Positions 8,426 to 16,512 of a DNA stretch of 64,000 bases are shown in pieces; within the stretch, counting starts at the first letter, position 1, and each line of letters opens with the position of its first letter. Position numbers and translations under genes: made by a program. The DNA lies in NCBI RefSeq assembly GCF_001014645.1, contig NZ_LASZ01000008.1, positions 62,001 through 126,000 of the forward strand, in the 5' to 3' direction. This DNA comes from Luteimonas sp. FCS-9 (GTDB lineage: Bacteria; Pseudomonadota; Gammaproteobacteria; Xanthomonadales; Xanthomonadaceae). Under the pieces are notes generated by a model that did not search any database, was not told the DNA's origin, and saw nothing but the letters and a program-made list of their open reading frames with translations.

Positions 8426-9205
8426 ATGCCGTCCTCCTCGCGTCTGCTCTCGTCGCCCCCGGCCCCCGCGCCGGTGCGGCGCGACACGCTCGACGTGCGG
8501 CTCGACGACGGCCGCCGGATCGAGGTGCTGCGCGTGCGCGACCCGCGCGCGCGCCGCATCCGCCTGAGCGTGAGCGAACGCGGCGCGCGGCTGACGCTTC
8601 CGCTGCGCGCCAGCCTCGCCGCAGGCGAGGCGTTCGTGCACCAGCATCGCGACTGGCTCGCCGCGCAGCTGGCCGAACACGGGCAGACGCCGCCGCTGCG
8701 CCGCGACCTCACCACGCACCTGCCGCTGCGCGGCGCGCTGCTGGCGGTGGACTGGCAGCCCGGGCGGTTCGCCCATGTGCGCCCGGACGACGGGCGACTG
8801 GTGTTCGCCGCGCCCGCGCAGGCCGGCCCGGCGGCGCTGCAGCGCGCGCTGCGCGAGTTCTACGAGGCCCAGGCGCGCGCCGACGTCGCCCGCTGGCTGC
8901 CCGGCTACCTGCCCGGCCTGCCGCGTACGCCGTCGCGGATCCGGATCCGGCCGATGTCCTCGCAATGGGGCTCGCTGGCGCCCGACGGCACGCTTGCGCT
9001 GGACCTGGCGCTGGTGCTCGGCACGCCGTCCGCGTTCGAATACGTGCTCGTGCACGAGCTCTGCCACCTGGTGCATGCCGACCACTCGCGCGCGTTCTGG
9101 CGCGAGGTCGAGGCGCGCTGTCCCGAATGGCGGCGCGCGCGCGACTACTTCCGCAGCGAGGGACGCCGGCTCAAGGGCGCGCTGCACGCGCTGCTGTCGG
9201 GCTGA
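8426..9205 (+). CDS. YgjP-like (DUF45/SprT-like) zinc metallopeptidase
   Basis: This 259-residue protein carries the YgjP/WLM-type zinc site HELCH (H210, E211, H214) with the third ligand probably H220 in the HSRAFW segment, which is the family signature. Upstream, SSQWGSLAPDGTLALDLAL is the usual strand pair before the metal helix. E. coli YgjP has been described as a UTP pyrophosphatase, while many relatives are annotated as M48-type peptidases, so the activity here is open. No signal peptide is visible, so it is cytoplasmic. The ATG follows a TACAAT box. Confidence 0.85.
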   Translation: MPSSSRLLSSPPAPAPVRRDTLDVRLDDGRRIEVLRVRDPRARRIRLSVSERGARLTLPLRASLAAGEAFVHQHRDWLAAQLAEHGQTPPLRRDLTTHLPLRGALLAVDWQPGRFAHVRPDDGRLVFAAPAQAGPAALQRALREFYEAQARADVARWLPGYLPGLPRTPSRIRIRPMSSQWGSLAPDGTLALDLALVLGTPSAFEYVLVHELCHLVHADHSRAFWREVEARCPEWRRARDYFRSEGRRLKGALHALLSG

Positions 9206-9307
9206 CGCGCGCGATCGAATGCCCGACTGCGGCCAGGCACCGCATCGCATCATCCCGGGGACGGACGGCGCGATGTACCGACACGCGCGGACCGACGCCG
9301 CGACGCA

Positions 9308-10156
9308 TCAACGCCGCAGGAAATCCCCGATCGCCGCAGCGACCGCCTCGGGCTGTTCCATGTGCAGGTGGTGGCCGCCGGCGATCACGACCAGGTCGCC
9401 GTCGGGCAGCAGGCGGGCGCGGCGGCTGCGGTCGGGCTCGGGCAGGTAGTCCTGCGGCGGGTCGGCGTAGATCACCCGGGTCGGGCATTCGATGCCGGCC
9501 ACGAGCGCGTCGACCTGGCCGGGCGTCATCCGCACCGCGGTCGGCACGGTCAGCCGCGGATCGCTGCACCACACGTGGCCGCCGTCGACCGCGCGCACGC
9601 CGCGCTCGACCAGCCGGCGCGCAGCGTCCTCGGAAAGCCCGTTGACCCGCATGCGCGCGCGCACCGGCGCTTCGAGATCGGGGAACACCCGCAGCGGGCG
9701 CTCACCCAGGCCGCGCGCGGACGTCACCGCGTCGCGCAGCCGGACCACGGTGTTGTCTTCGGTCTCGGGCAGCGCGCCGAGCGCCTCGACCGCGACCAGC
9801 CGCTCGACCCGGTCCGGGCATGCGGCGGCGACCAGGCTGGCGATGCCGGCGCCCATCGAATGGCCCAGCAGCGCGAAGCGGTCCCAGTGCAGCGCATCGG
9901 CGATGTCGAGCACCTGGTGCACCGCGCCGACGAAGGTGTAGTCGGTGCCCGGCGGCATGTGCACGCTGCGGCCGTGGCCGGGCAGGTCCGGCGCGACGAG
10001 GTCCAGCCCGTGCAGGTGCGCGGCGAGCGGCCCGAAGCTCGCGGCATTGTCGAGCCAGCCGTGCAGCGCCAGGACCCGGCGACCGCCGGGCGCGCCGAAG
10101 CGCAGCCCGCGGACCGTCCCGATGCCGATCTCCAGCGAGAAGTCCGTCCCGCTCAC
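9308..10156 (-). CDS. Alpha/beta-fold hydrolase
   Basis: This 282-residue protein is an alpha/beta hydrolase. The oxyanion strand ends in LHGWLDNA (about residues 31-38), the nucleophile elbow is GHSMGAG with Ser100, and the catalytic His is probably in GGHHLHME near the C-terminus. The sequence resembles serine hydrolases often annotated beside hemH in this bacterial group. The start is a GTG at 10156 that overlaps the hemH stop codon (GTGA), so the two genes are almost certainly translationally coupled. Substrate unknown. Confidence 0.87.
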   Translation of the reverse strand: MSGTDFSLEIGIGTVRGLRFGAPGGRRVLALHGWLDNAASFGPLAAHLHGLDLVAPDLPGHGRSVHMPPGTDYTFVGAVHQVLDIADALHWDRFALLGHSMGAGIASLVAAACPDRVERLVAVEALGALPETEDNTVVRLRDAVTSARGLGERPLRVFPDLEAPVRARMRVNGLSEDAARRLVERGVRAVDGGHVWCSDPRLTVPTAVRMTPGQVDALVAGIECPTRVIYADPPQDYLPEPDRSRRARLLPDGDLVVIAGGHHLHMEQPEAVAAAIGDFLRR

Positions 10157-11145
10157 GTCCACGCGTCCAGTTCGCGGCGCAGCAACGCCGCCATCGCGTC
10201 GGCGTGCGCGGGCGCGTCGTTGAGGCAGGGGATGTAGCGCAGCCGGGTGCCGCCGTTGGCGCGGAACAGTTCGGCGTTCTGCATCGCGATCTCCTCGAGC
10301 GTCTCCAGGCAGTCGGCCGGAAAGCCCGGGCACAACACGTCGACCTCGCGCACGCCGGCCTTGGCCATCTCGACCAGGGTCGCGTCGGTCGCCGGCTGCA
10401 GCCATTTGCCGGCGCCAAAGCGCGACTGGTAGGCCATGCGGCAGTCGCCGGCGTCCTCGCCGAGCACCTCGACCAGCCCGGCGAACGTCGCCTCGCAGCG
10501 TTCGGCATAGGGATCGCCCTGGTCGACGATGCGCTGCGGGATGCCGTGGAACGAGCACAGCAGCACCTCGCCGCGGCCGTGCGCGGCGCGGTGTTCGCGG
10601 ACCGAGCCGGCCAGCGCCTGCAGCCAGCCGGCATCGCGGGCGTAGTCCTCGATCATGCGGACCTCGACGCCGTCGATGGGCGTTTCGGCGATCCGGTCGG
10701 CGACCGAGGCGGTGGTCGTCGTCGAGTACTGCGGATACAGCGGCAGCACCAGGATCCGGCGCACGCCCTCGGCGGCCAGCGCGCGCATCGCCGGCGCCAG
10801 CGGCGGCCGGCCGTAGCGCATCGCGTGGACCACGCGCACCTGCGGCATCCGCGCGTCGACGGCCTCGGCGAGCCGACGCGTGTACACCGCGAGCGGCGAG
10901 CCGCCATCGAGCCAGATCTCGGCGTACTTGTGCGCGACCTTCGGCGAGCGCCGCGGCAGCACCACCCGGCGCAGCAGCGGCAGCCACAGCCAGCGCGGCA
11001 GGCGCACGACGCGGGGGTCGGACAGGAATTCGTCCAGGTACGCGCGCACCGCATCGGCGGTGGGCGCATCGGGCGTGCCGAGGTTGACGATCAGCACGGC
11101 GGTGGCGGCCGGCGCGGCGCCTGGCGGAAGCGGGGTGTCGGACAT
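10153..11145 (-). CDS. hemH: Ferrochelatase
   Basis: Ferrochelatase inserts ferrous iron into protoporphyrin IX, the last step of protoheme synthesis. The 330-residue protein shows the family core: VLIVNLGTPDAP near the N-terminus, the catalytic-histidine segment LCSFHGIPQR and the C-terminal CPGFPADCLETLEEI. The open frame extends to 11193, but I chose the ATG at 11145 because a -10-like hexamer lies 6 bases upstream and family similarity begins just after. An ATG two codons further upstream (11151) is possible. The downstream hydrolase overlaps its stop by 4 bases. Confidence 0.93.
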   Translation of the reverse strand: MSDTPLPPGAAPAATAVLIVNLGTPDAPTADAVRAYLDEFLSDPRVVRLPRWLWLPLLRRVVLPRRSPKVAHKYAEIWLDGGSPLAVYTRRLAEAVDARMPQVRVVHAMRYGRPPLAPAMRALAAEGVRRILVLPLYPQYSTTTTASVADRIAETPIDGVEVRMIEDYARDAGWLQALAGSVREHRAAHGRGEVLLCSFHGIPQRIVDQGDPYAERCEATFAGLVEVLGEDAGDCRMAYQSRFGAGKWLQPATDATLVEMAKAGVREVDVLCPGFPADCLETLEEIAMQNAELFRANGGTRLRYIPCLNDAPAHADAMAALLRRELDAWT

Positions 11146-11151
11146 CCGCAT

Positions 11152-11157
11152 AGGATG
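11152..11157 (-). promoter_or_regulatory. Candidate -10 element of hemH
   Basis: On the minus strand CATCCT ends 6 bases before the chosen hemH ATG, mirroring the ttcA, YgjP and tamA arrangement. It is a weak match to consensus. Confidence 0.3.
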
Positions 11158-11291
11158 GCAGGCGGACCGCCGCAATGGCAGCCGGCGCGCCACCGGTCGA
11201 ACTCATGGACGATTCATTGCGGCGTCACTAGCCTGAACCGGTCGTGCCGCACGCCGCGTGCGCGGCCGCCCCGTCCTTGCCGGAGTCTTCC

Positions 11292-12158
11292 ATGCGCCTG
11301 TCCCCGCGTCGTTCCCTGCTGGTCGCCGGCCTCGCCGCCGCGCTCGTCGCCGGCCCCGCGTTCGCCGGCCCGCGGGAGGATGCGCGCGCGCAGAATGCGG
11401 TCCGCGTGCTCAACGAGATCCAGGCGATCCCCGAATCGGGCATCCCCGACAAACTGCTCGACGAGGCCCGCGCGATCATCGTGATCCCCGACACCGTCAA
11501 GGCCGGCCTGGTCATCGGCGGCCGCCGCGGCCACGGCCTGCTGTCGGTACGCACCCCCGACGGCACCTGGTCGAACCCGGCGTTCGTGAAGCTGACCGGC
11601 GGCAGCATCGGCTTCCAGGCCGGCGTGCAGTCCTCGGACGTGGTGCTGGTGTTCCGCAACGAGCGCAGCCTCGAGTCGATCGTCAACGGCAAGTTCACGC
11701 TCGGCGCCGATGCGGGCGTGGCCGCCGGCCCGGTCGGCCGCAACGCGGCGGCGCTGACCGACGGCCAGCTCAAGGCCGAGATCTGGTCGTGGTCGCGCGC
11801 CCGCGGCCTGTTCGCCGGCGTCGCGCTCGACGGCGCCGTGCTGTCGATCGACGACGACGCCAACATGGCCGTCTACGGCGAGACCACGACTCCGCGCGCG
11901 ATCCTGGAGAACCGTCCCGGCCAGGCTCCGTCGGGCCCGGTCGTCGATTTCCGCGACCGTCTCGAGGAGGCCAGCGCCACCGCGCGCGTGGCCCGTGGCG
12001 GCAGCGCGGTCGCGCCCGCCACCGCGCAGCCCGTGCCACCGGTGCAGGGCGTGCCGGCGACCACGACGGTGCCGGTGCAGACCGGCGATCCGGTGCCGCA
12101 GCCGTTCGAGACCGTGAACGACCAGCCGGCCCAGGTGGAACCGCTGCCCGAGGGCTGA
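11292..12158 (+). CDS. Secreted SYLF-domain (Ysc84/DUF500) lipid-binding-type protein
   Basis: This 288-residue protein starts with a signal peptide ([25 protein letters not shown]) and then holds a SYLF/Ysc84 domain to about residue 210. The landmarks are [47 protein letters not shown] and [20 protein letters not shown] domains bind phosphoinositides in eukaryotes; bacterial exported versions have no firm function. The last 80 residues are Pro/Thr/Val-rich, low complexity and probably disordered. The ATG at 11292 was chosen over an upstream in-frame one because it begins the signal peptide. It is divergent from hemH. Confidence 0.85.
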   Translation: MRLSPRRSLLVAGLAAALVAGPAFAGPREDARAQNAVRVLNEIQAIPESGIPDKLLDEARAIIVIPDTVKAGLVIGGRRGHGLLSVRTPDGTWSNPAFVKLTGGSIGFQAGVQSSDVVLVFRNERSLESIVNGKFTLGADAGVAAGPVGRNAAALTDGQLKAEIWSWSRARGLFAGVALDGAVLSIDDDANMAVYGETTTPRAILENRPGQAPSGPVVDFRDRLEEASATARVARGGSAVAPATAQPVPPVQGVPATTTVPVQTGDPVPQPFETVNDQPAQVEPLPEG

Positions 12159-12209
12159 ACCGGCCTGCGGCGCAAGCGCGCGTGAGGCCGGCCGGCATGG
12201 CCGGTGCGG

Positions 12210-12215
12210 TATCCT
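12210..12215 (+). promoter_or_regulatory. Candidate -10 element of tatABC
   Basis: TATCCT lies 31 bases upstream of the tatA ATG (12247), a normal distance for a short leader. No clear -35 element is visible. Confidence 0.4.
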
Positions 12216-12246
12216 AGCCGTCCATTCGAATCAGACCGGTCCCGCC

Positions 12247-12474
12247 ATGGGCAGTTTCAGCATCTGGCATTGGCTCATCGTCCTGCTCGTCGTCCTGCTG
12301 GTGTTCGGCACCAAGCGGCTGCGCGGCGCAGGGCGCGACCTCGGCGAGGCGGTCAAGGGCTTCAAGAAGGGCATGCACGACGACAACGTGCCGCCCGAGC
12401 GCCTCGACGACCGCTCCAGGGACTCGGAATCCACGTCCGACCGCGTGCGTCGCGACGACAACGTCCCGCGCTGA
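12247..12474 (+). CDS. tatA: Twin-arginine translocase subunit TatA
   Basis: This is a 75-residue TatA: a short N-terminus, one transmembrane helix (about residues 8-21, [13 protein letters not shown]), the hinge FGTKRL, and an amphipathic helix ([14 protein letters not shown]). The tail is hydrophilic and charged. TatA oligomers form the pathway that moves folded proteins across the inner membrane. It is the first gene of tatABC, 21 bp upstream of tatB. Confidence 0.95.
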   Translation: MGSFSIWHWLIVLLVVLLVFGTKRLRGAGRDLGEAVKGFKKGMHDDNVPPERLDDRSRDSESTSDRVRRDDNVPR

Positions 12475-12495
12475 CGCGCGAGGACGCGCACTTCG

Positions 12496-12957
12496 ATGTT
12501 CGGCTTCAGTTCCGGCGAGCTACTGATCGTCGCGCTCGTCGCGTTGATCGTGCTCGGCCCCGAGCGGTTGCCCAAGGCGGCGCGCTTCGCCGGGTTGTGG
12601 GTCCGCCGCGCGCGCACCCAGTGGCACTCGGTCAAGTCGGAGCTCGAGCGCGAGCTCGAGGCCGAGGAACTCAAGCGCAGCGTGCAGGATGCGCAGCGCT
12701 CGATCGAGGACGTGGGTACCCAGCTGCGCGATGCCCAGACCAGGGTGCGCGACGAGTTCGACGCCGTCCGTCGCGGCGCCGCCGAGCTGGCCGACGAGGC
12801 CCGTCGCATGCCGGGCACCGAACGCCCCGCGACCGACGACGCGACCGCGCCGGCCGACGTGACCGGCGCCGCGACGCTGCCGCCGGGCGCGATCGCGGCC
12901 GACCCGACGTCGCCGCCCCGTGTCCCGCAGGAGGCCGGCGATGGCGCGCCACGCTGA
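12496..12957 (+). CDS. tatB: Sec-independent protein translocase TatB
   Basis: This 153-residue protein is TatB, which with TatC recognises twin-arginine signal peptides. It opens with MFGFSSGELLIVALVALIVLGPERLP, where the Glu in the helix and the GPERLP hinge are TatB hallmarks. A long amphipathic and charged helix rich in Glu/Arg follows. The last 40 residues are Ala/Pro/Thr-rich. Its end overlaps the start of tatC by 17 bases. Confidence 0.95.
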   Translation: MFGFSSGELLIVALVALIVLGPERLPKAARFAGLWVRRARTQWHSVKSELERELEAEELKRSVQDAQRSIEDVGTQLRDAQTRVRDEFDAVRRGAAELADEARRMPGTERPATDDATAPADVTGAATLPPGAIAADPTSPPRVPQEAGDGAPR

Positions 12958-13699
12958 CGACGATACCGGCGAAGGCCGCCTGGTCGATCACCTGATCGAA
13001 CTGCGCATGCGGCTGATGCGGGGCCTGGCCGGCACCGGCATCGTGCTGGTGGCGCTGCTGCCGTTCGCCAATCGTCTGTACGGGCTGCTCGCCCAGCCGC
13101 TGCTCGACAAGCTGCCCGACGGCGCGCACCTGATCGCCGTCGAGGTCGCCTCGCCGTTCTTCGCGCCGCTCAAGCTCGCGTTCTTCACCGCGCTGGTGGC
13201 GACGATGCCCTGGCTGCTGTACCAGGCCTGGGCATTCGTCGCGCCGGGCCTGTACAAGCGCGAGAAGCGCCTCGCGTTGCCGCTGCTGGCCTCGGCCGTG
13301 GCGCTGTTCTACATCGGCTGCGCGTTCGCGTTCTTCTTCGTGCTGCCGTCGGTGTTCCGGTTCCTGACGCTGGTGACCCCCGACGGCGTGGCGATGATGA
13401 CCGACATCAACGCCTACCTGAACTTCGTGCTGGTGATCTTCCTGGCGTTCGGCCTGAGCTTCGAGCTGCCGGTCGCGCTGGTGATCCTGGTGCTGCTGGG
13501 CTGGGTGACCACCGACCAGTTGCGCGAGGCGCGCGGCTACGCGGTCGTCGGCGTGTTCGTGCTGGCGGCGGTGATCACTCCGCCCGACGTGGTCTCGCAG
13601 CTGATGCTGGCCGTCCCGATGTGCCTGCTCTACGAGGCGGGCATCATCGCCGCGCGGCTGCTGGCGCCCAAGCCCGGACCGTTGCGCGACCGCGCATGA
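12941..13699 (+). CDS. tatC: Twin-arginine translocase subunit TatC
   Basis: This 252-residue protein is TatC, the six-helix membrane core that binds the twin-arginine signal. The conserved N-terminal HLIELRMRLMR, the periplasmic AFVAPGLYKREKR and FELPVALVILVLLG are all present, and six hydrophobic segments are visible. The ATG at 12941 was chosen because similarity begins there and it overlaps tatB; an upstream in-frame ATG at 12920 would only add residues unlike TatC. The stop overlaps the next ATG (ATGA). Confidence 0.95.
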   Translation: MARHADDDTGEGRLVDHLIELRMRLMRGLAGTGIVLVALLPFANRLYGLLAQPLLDKLPDGAHLIAVEVASPFFAPLKLAFFTALVATMPWLLYQAWAFVAPGLYKREKRLALPLLASAVALFYIGCAFAFFFVLPSVFRFLTLVTPDGVAMMTDINAYLNFVLVIFLAFGLSFELPVALVILVLLGWVTTDQLREARGYAVVGVFVLAAVITPPDVVSQLMLAVPMCLLYEAGIIAARLLAPKPGPLRDRA

Positions 13700-14391
13700 C
13701 GCCGGGCGCGCCGACGTCGCTGCCGCGCCGCTATGCGGCCTGGTCGCTGGACGCGGCCATCCTCGCCCTGCTCGTCGTCGCGCTGCTGCACCGCCGCCTG
13801 TGCGCGGGCCTGGCCGCCTGCGGCGAGGCGCTCGACGCGATGAGCCTCTCGATGGCGGCCACGATGGCCGAGGCCGCCGAGCGCGGCGCCGCGCCGGCGG
13901 CGCTGGCGCAGGCCTGGCTGGCCGATCCGGGGCTGCACGCCGCGGTCGGCCAGCTGGCGGTCGCACTGGTCGCGGTGCTGGTGCCGCCGACGCTGGCGTT
14001 CGCGCTGCTGTCGCTGGCGTGGTTCGCTGCGTTCGAGGGATCGCGCTGGCAGGCCACGCCCGGCAAGCGCCTGCTCGGCCTGCGCGTGGTCGACGACGAC
14101 GGCCTGCCCCCGGGCTACGTGCGCGCGGCGCTGCGCCAGGCGGCAGGCCTGCTGTCGTGGGCCAGCCTCAACGTGGGGCATGTGCTGGCCGCGCACGCGC
14201 CGCGTCACCAGGCGCTGCACGACCGCATCGCCGGCACCCGCGTGGTCCGCGTCGATACGCGACCGATCCCGATGCCGGCCCGGCTGTGGCTGGCGCTGCA
14301 GCTGCCGGCCTGCTTCCTGCTGCTGGCCTGGCTGATGCGCATCGTCGACCGCAGCGTCGCCGCCGCGCTGGACGCGACGCTGGGCCTGTGA
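13696..14391 (+). CDS. RDD family membrane protein
   Basis: This 231-residue protein matches the RDD family: the N-terminal RRYAAWSLDAAIL stands for the Arg-Asp-Asp region, and the later ATPGKRLLGLRVVDDDG is the usual second motif. Hydrophobic segments lie near residues 18-32, 90-115 and at the C-terminus. The function of RDD proteins is mostly unknown. The start ATG at 13696 shares four bases with the tatC stop, making it a fourth member of the tat operon; whether it takes part in Tat transport is unproven. Confidence 0.85.
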   Translation: MTPGAPTSLPRRYAAWSLDAAILALLVVALLHRRLCAGLAACGEALDAMSLSMAATMAEAAERGAAPAALAQAWLADPGLHAAVGQLAVALVAVLVPPTLAFALLSLAWFAAFEGSRWQATPGKRLLGLRVVDDDGLPPGYVRAALRQAAGLLSWASLNVGHVLAAHAPRHQALHDRIAGTRVVRVDTRPIPMPARLWLALQLPACFLLLAWLMRIVDRSVAAALDATLGL

Positions 14392-14412
14392 GCGAACGCC
14401 GTCCGCGGCGGC

Positions 14413-15336
14413 CTACAGCTCGATCGTGGCGCCCGGCGCCGGACCGGCCGGCGTCGCGGCGTCGCCGCAGATGTCGCGCCACATGAAGTAGATCGCGCCG
14501 AACATCACCACGTACAGCACCAGCAGCAGCACCAGGTACATCGGCAGCACGACGAACGCGCCCAGCGCCGGGTGCAGCAGGCCGGCGACGATGGTCACCA
14601 GCGAGGCGACCAGGCCGAACGCCAGCATCAGCGCGAAGCCGCCGGCCATCGCCAGCGCGGCGATCACCAGCACCGGCAGCACGTTCCTGAGCGTCGCGGC
14701 GAGCCCGTCGCCGAAGGCGGCGAGCACGCGGCGCCCGCCCAGCGCGACCTGTCCCAGGCCGATCGCGTAGACGGTCGCGTAGAACACGCCGAACAGCAGG
14801 CCGAGCGCCATCAGCGGACCGATCCCGGCCGGCGGCATCGGCAGCGCCGGCGGCGCGGACGGCGGCGTCTGGCTGGCGCCCATCTCCTGGGTGATCGTCA
14901 TGATCTCCATGTACCACTCGGGCACGCCTTCGCCGAACAGGCTGACCAGCGCGTAGAAGGTCGCGATGTACAGCGCGCCCATCAGCGCGCCGAATCCGAC
15001 CAGGCGGCCGGCACCGGCCGAGAAGACGGAGAACATGTCGCCCGGCCGTGCGGGCCGGCCGTGTTCGACGGCATCGATGACACGCAGCACGCCGCCGATC
15101 AGCAGCGGGTAGACCAGGATCGAGACCAGCGACATCGCGCCGACGACCATCAGCTGCGACTGCGCATCGAGCCCGAGCACGACCTGCAGCACCAGCTGCA
15201 GCACGCTGGGCAGCAGCGCGAGCAGCGACACGATCGCCACCGCGCCGTAGACCGCCCGGGGATTGCCGCGGCCGACGTTGACCGCCTGCACCAGCCATTG
15301 CCAGCCGTGGCCGGCCCCCACGCTCCGAATCGTCAT
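14413..15336 (-). CDS. BPSS1780-type multi-pass membrane protein
   Basis: This is a 307-residue integral membrane protein. The N-terminal MTIRSVGAGHGWQW followed by several hydrophobic helices resembles the BPSS1780 family of uncharacterised membrane proteins. About six membrane spans are visible, including SLLALLPSVLQLVLQVVLGL and the very hydrophobic region near residues 255-285. A Pro/Ala-rich loop lies in the middle. The ATG at 15336 was chosen over the long upstream open frame because the upstream part is Arg/Ala-rich shadow sequence. It converges with the RDD gene. Confidence 0.75.
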   Translation of the reverse strand: MTIRSVGAGHGWQWLVQAVNVGRGNPRAVYGAVAIVSLLALLPSVLQLVLQVVLGLDAQSQLMVVGAMSLVSILVYPLLIGGVLRVIDAVEHGRPARPGDMFSVFSAGAGRLVGFGALMGALYIATFYALVSLFGEGVPEWYMEIMTITQEMGASQTPPSAPPALPMPPAGIGPLMALGLLFGVFYATVYAIGLGQVALGGRRVLAAFGDGLAATLRNVLPVLVIAALAMAGGFALMLAFGLVASLVTIVAGLLHPALGAFVVLPMYLVLLLVLYVVMFGAIYFMWRDICGDAATPAGPAPGATIEL

Positions 15337-15449
15337 CGCCGCTGTTTCCCGTTGCGCACGTGGCGGACGCCACGAGGGCGGCCATCGTACTGCAGTGCCG
15401 ATGCGCGCGGCGTGCCGGGCGCATCCGCCGGCGCCGCCCGCCGGGACGG

Positions 15450-16196
15450 CTACCCGGTCCGCGCGGACGCCCGCGCCGGGCCACGCCAGGCGGCCGCGAA
15501 CCGTCGCAGCACGCGGCGCGCATGCGGTGCAGCCCGGACCGCGGCCAGCATCGCCGCCGGATCGGCCGCCTCGGCGCGCAGCGCCTCCGCCCGCGCGCGG
15601 ATGTAGCCGCGCATGTGCGTGGCGCTGAACTCGGGGTGGAACTGCAGGCCCCATACCCGGTCGCCCCAGCGGAAGGCGTGATGCGGCTCGAGCGCCGAGC
15701 GGGCCAGCGCCACGGCGCCGTCGGGCAGCCCCAGTGCGCTCTGCAGGTGCGTGGCCTGCGCGGCGAAGCGCGGCGGCAGGTCGCGGAACAGCGGGTCGTC
15801 GGCCGCGGCCGGGAGCGTCTCGATCTCCACCGTGCCCATCTCGCGTCCGCGCGGGTTGGCGCCGGCCTCGCCGCCGAGCGCGTGCGCGATCAGCTGGTGG
15901 CCGTAGCAGATGCCCAGCAGCGGCACGCCGGCATGCGCCGCGTCACGCAGCCAGCCGGCGCTGCGCTCGCTCCAGTCGGCGCGGTCGGTGACCATCGCGC
16001 CCGAGCCGGTGACGATCACGGCCCGGTGCGCGCCGGGCGCCGGCAACGGCGCGCCGCCCTCGACGTCGACGATCTCGACCTCGTCGCGCGCCAGTCCCGC
16101 GGCCACACGGATCCAGTGCGGGAAGCCGCCGTGGCGGCGCATCGACGGAACCGGCTGGCCGGTCTCGAGGATCAGGAACGGGCGGTCAAGCGGCAT
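15450..16196 (-). CDS. Class I glutamine amidotransferase
   Basis: This 248-residue protein is a stand-alone class I glutamine amidotransferase. The nucleophile is in the elbow GICYGHQ (Cys97 from the ATG used), and the catalytic His and Glu are in QFHPEF. Similar stand-alone proteins are annotated as GMP-synthase-like amidotransferases or gamma-glutamyl hydrolases acting on small gamma-glutamyl compounds. No synthetase domain is nearby, so the substrate is unknown. The ATG at 16196 is preferred; a GTG three codons upstream (16205) is possible. The upstream 316 bp to the GspE-like gene hold only repeat elements. Confidence 0.86.
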   Translation of the reverse strand: MPLDRPFLILETGQPVPSMRRHGGFPHWIRVAAGLARDEVEIVDVEGGAPLPAPGAHRAVIVTGSGAMVTDRADWSERSAGWLRDAAHAGVPLLGICYGHQLIAHALGGEAGANPRGREMGTVEIETLPAAADDPLFRDLPPRFAAQATHLQSALGLPDGAVALARSALEPHHAFRWGDRVWGLQFHPEFSATHMRGYIRARAEALRAEAADPAAMLAAVRAAPHARRVLRRFAAAWRGPARASARTG

Positions 16197-16246
16197 GGCG
16201 ATCACGGTGGTGGGAAGACGCCGAAGCGTAGCCCGTCGGCCCTTTC

Positions 16247-16314
16247 GTAGGAGCGCGCTCGCGCGCGACGGGGCGTTCCAGGGAAAGCCTCATCGCGCGC
16301 CAGCGCGCGCCTAC
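16247..16314. repeat. REP-like inverted repeat (copy 1)
   Basis: The left arm GTAGGAGCGCGCTCGCGCGC and its near-exact inverted partner ending in GCGCGCCTAC form a stem of about 22 bp with two mismatches around a 24-base loop. The loop holds GGCGTTCCAGGGAAAGC, shared with the copy at 16391. Elements of this kind are frequent between genes in Xanthomonadaceae. Confidence 0.8.
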
Positions 16315-16390
16315 GGGGCAGGCGCGTGCCCGGGGGCCTCGCAGGCCCTGCGCCGCGTTCCCGGCACGTGCGTAGCGAGTCCGCGCTTGT

Positions 16391-16481
16391 GTAGGAGCGC
16401 GCTTGTGCTTGCATCCCCTTTTCGGGGACGCGCGATCGGGCGTTCCGGGGAAAGCGTCATCGCGCGCGAGCGCGCGCCTAC
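16391..16481. repeat. REP-like inverted repeat (copy 2, with inserted segment)
   Basis: This copy has the same GTAGGAGCGCGC left end and GCGCGCCTAC right end, and a nearly identical inner block (GGCGTTCCGGGGAAAGC). It carries an extra segment after the left end that includes CCCC-TTTT-CGGGG, itself able to form a small hairpin. Together with copy 1 it fills the 307-base gap between the amidotransferase and GspE-like genes, which holds no gene. Confidence 0.75.
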
Positions 16482-16512
16482 AGGTCGAAGGCATTCCGGA
16501 TACGGCGCGCCG

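Noticed and set aside
16186-16494. Small minus-strand open frames between the amidotransferase and GspE genes.
   Set aside because: They are translations of the REP-like repeats.
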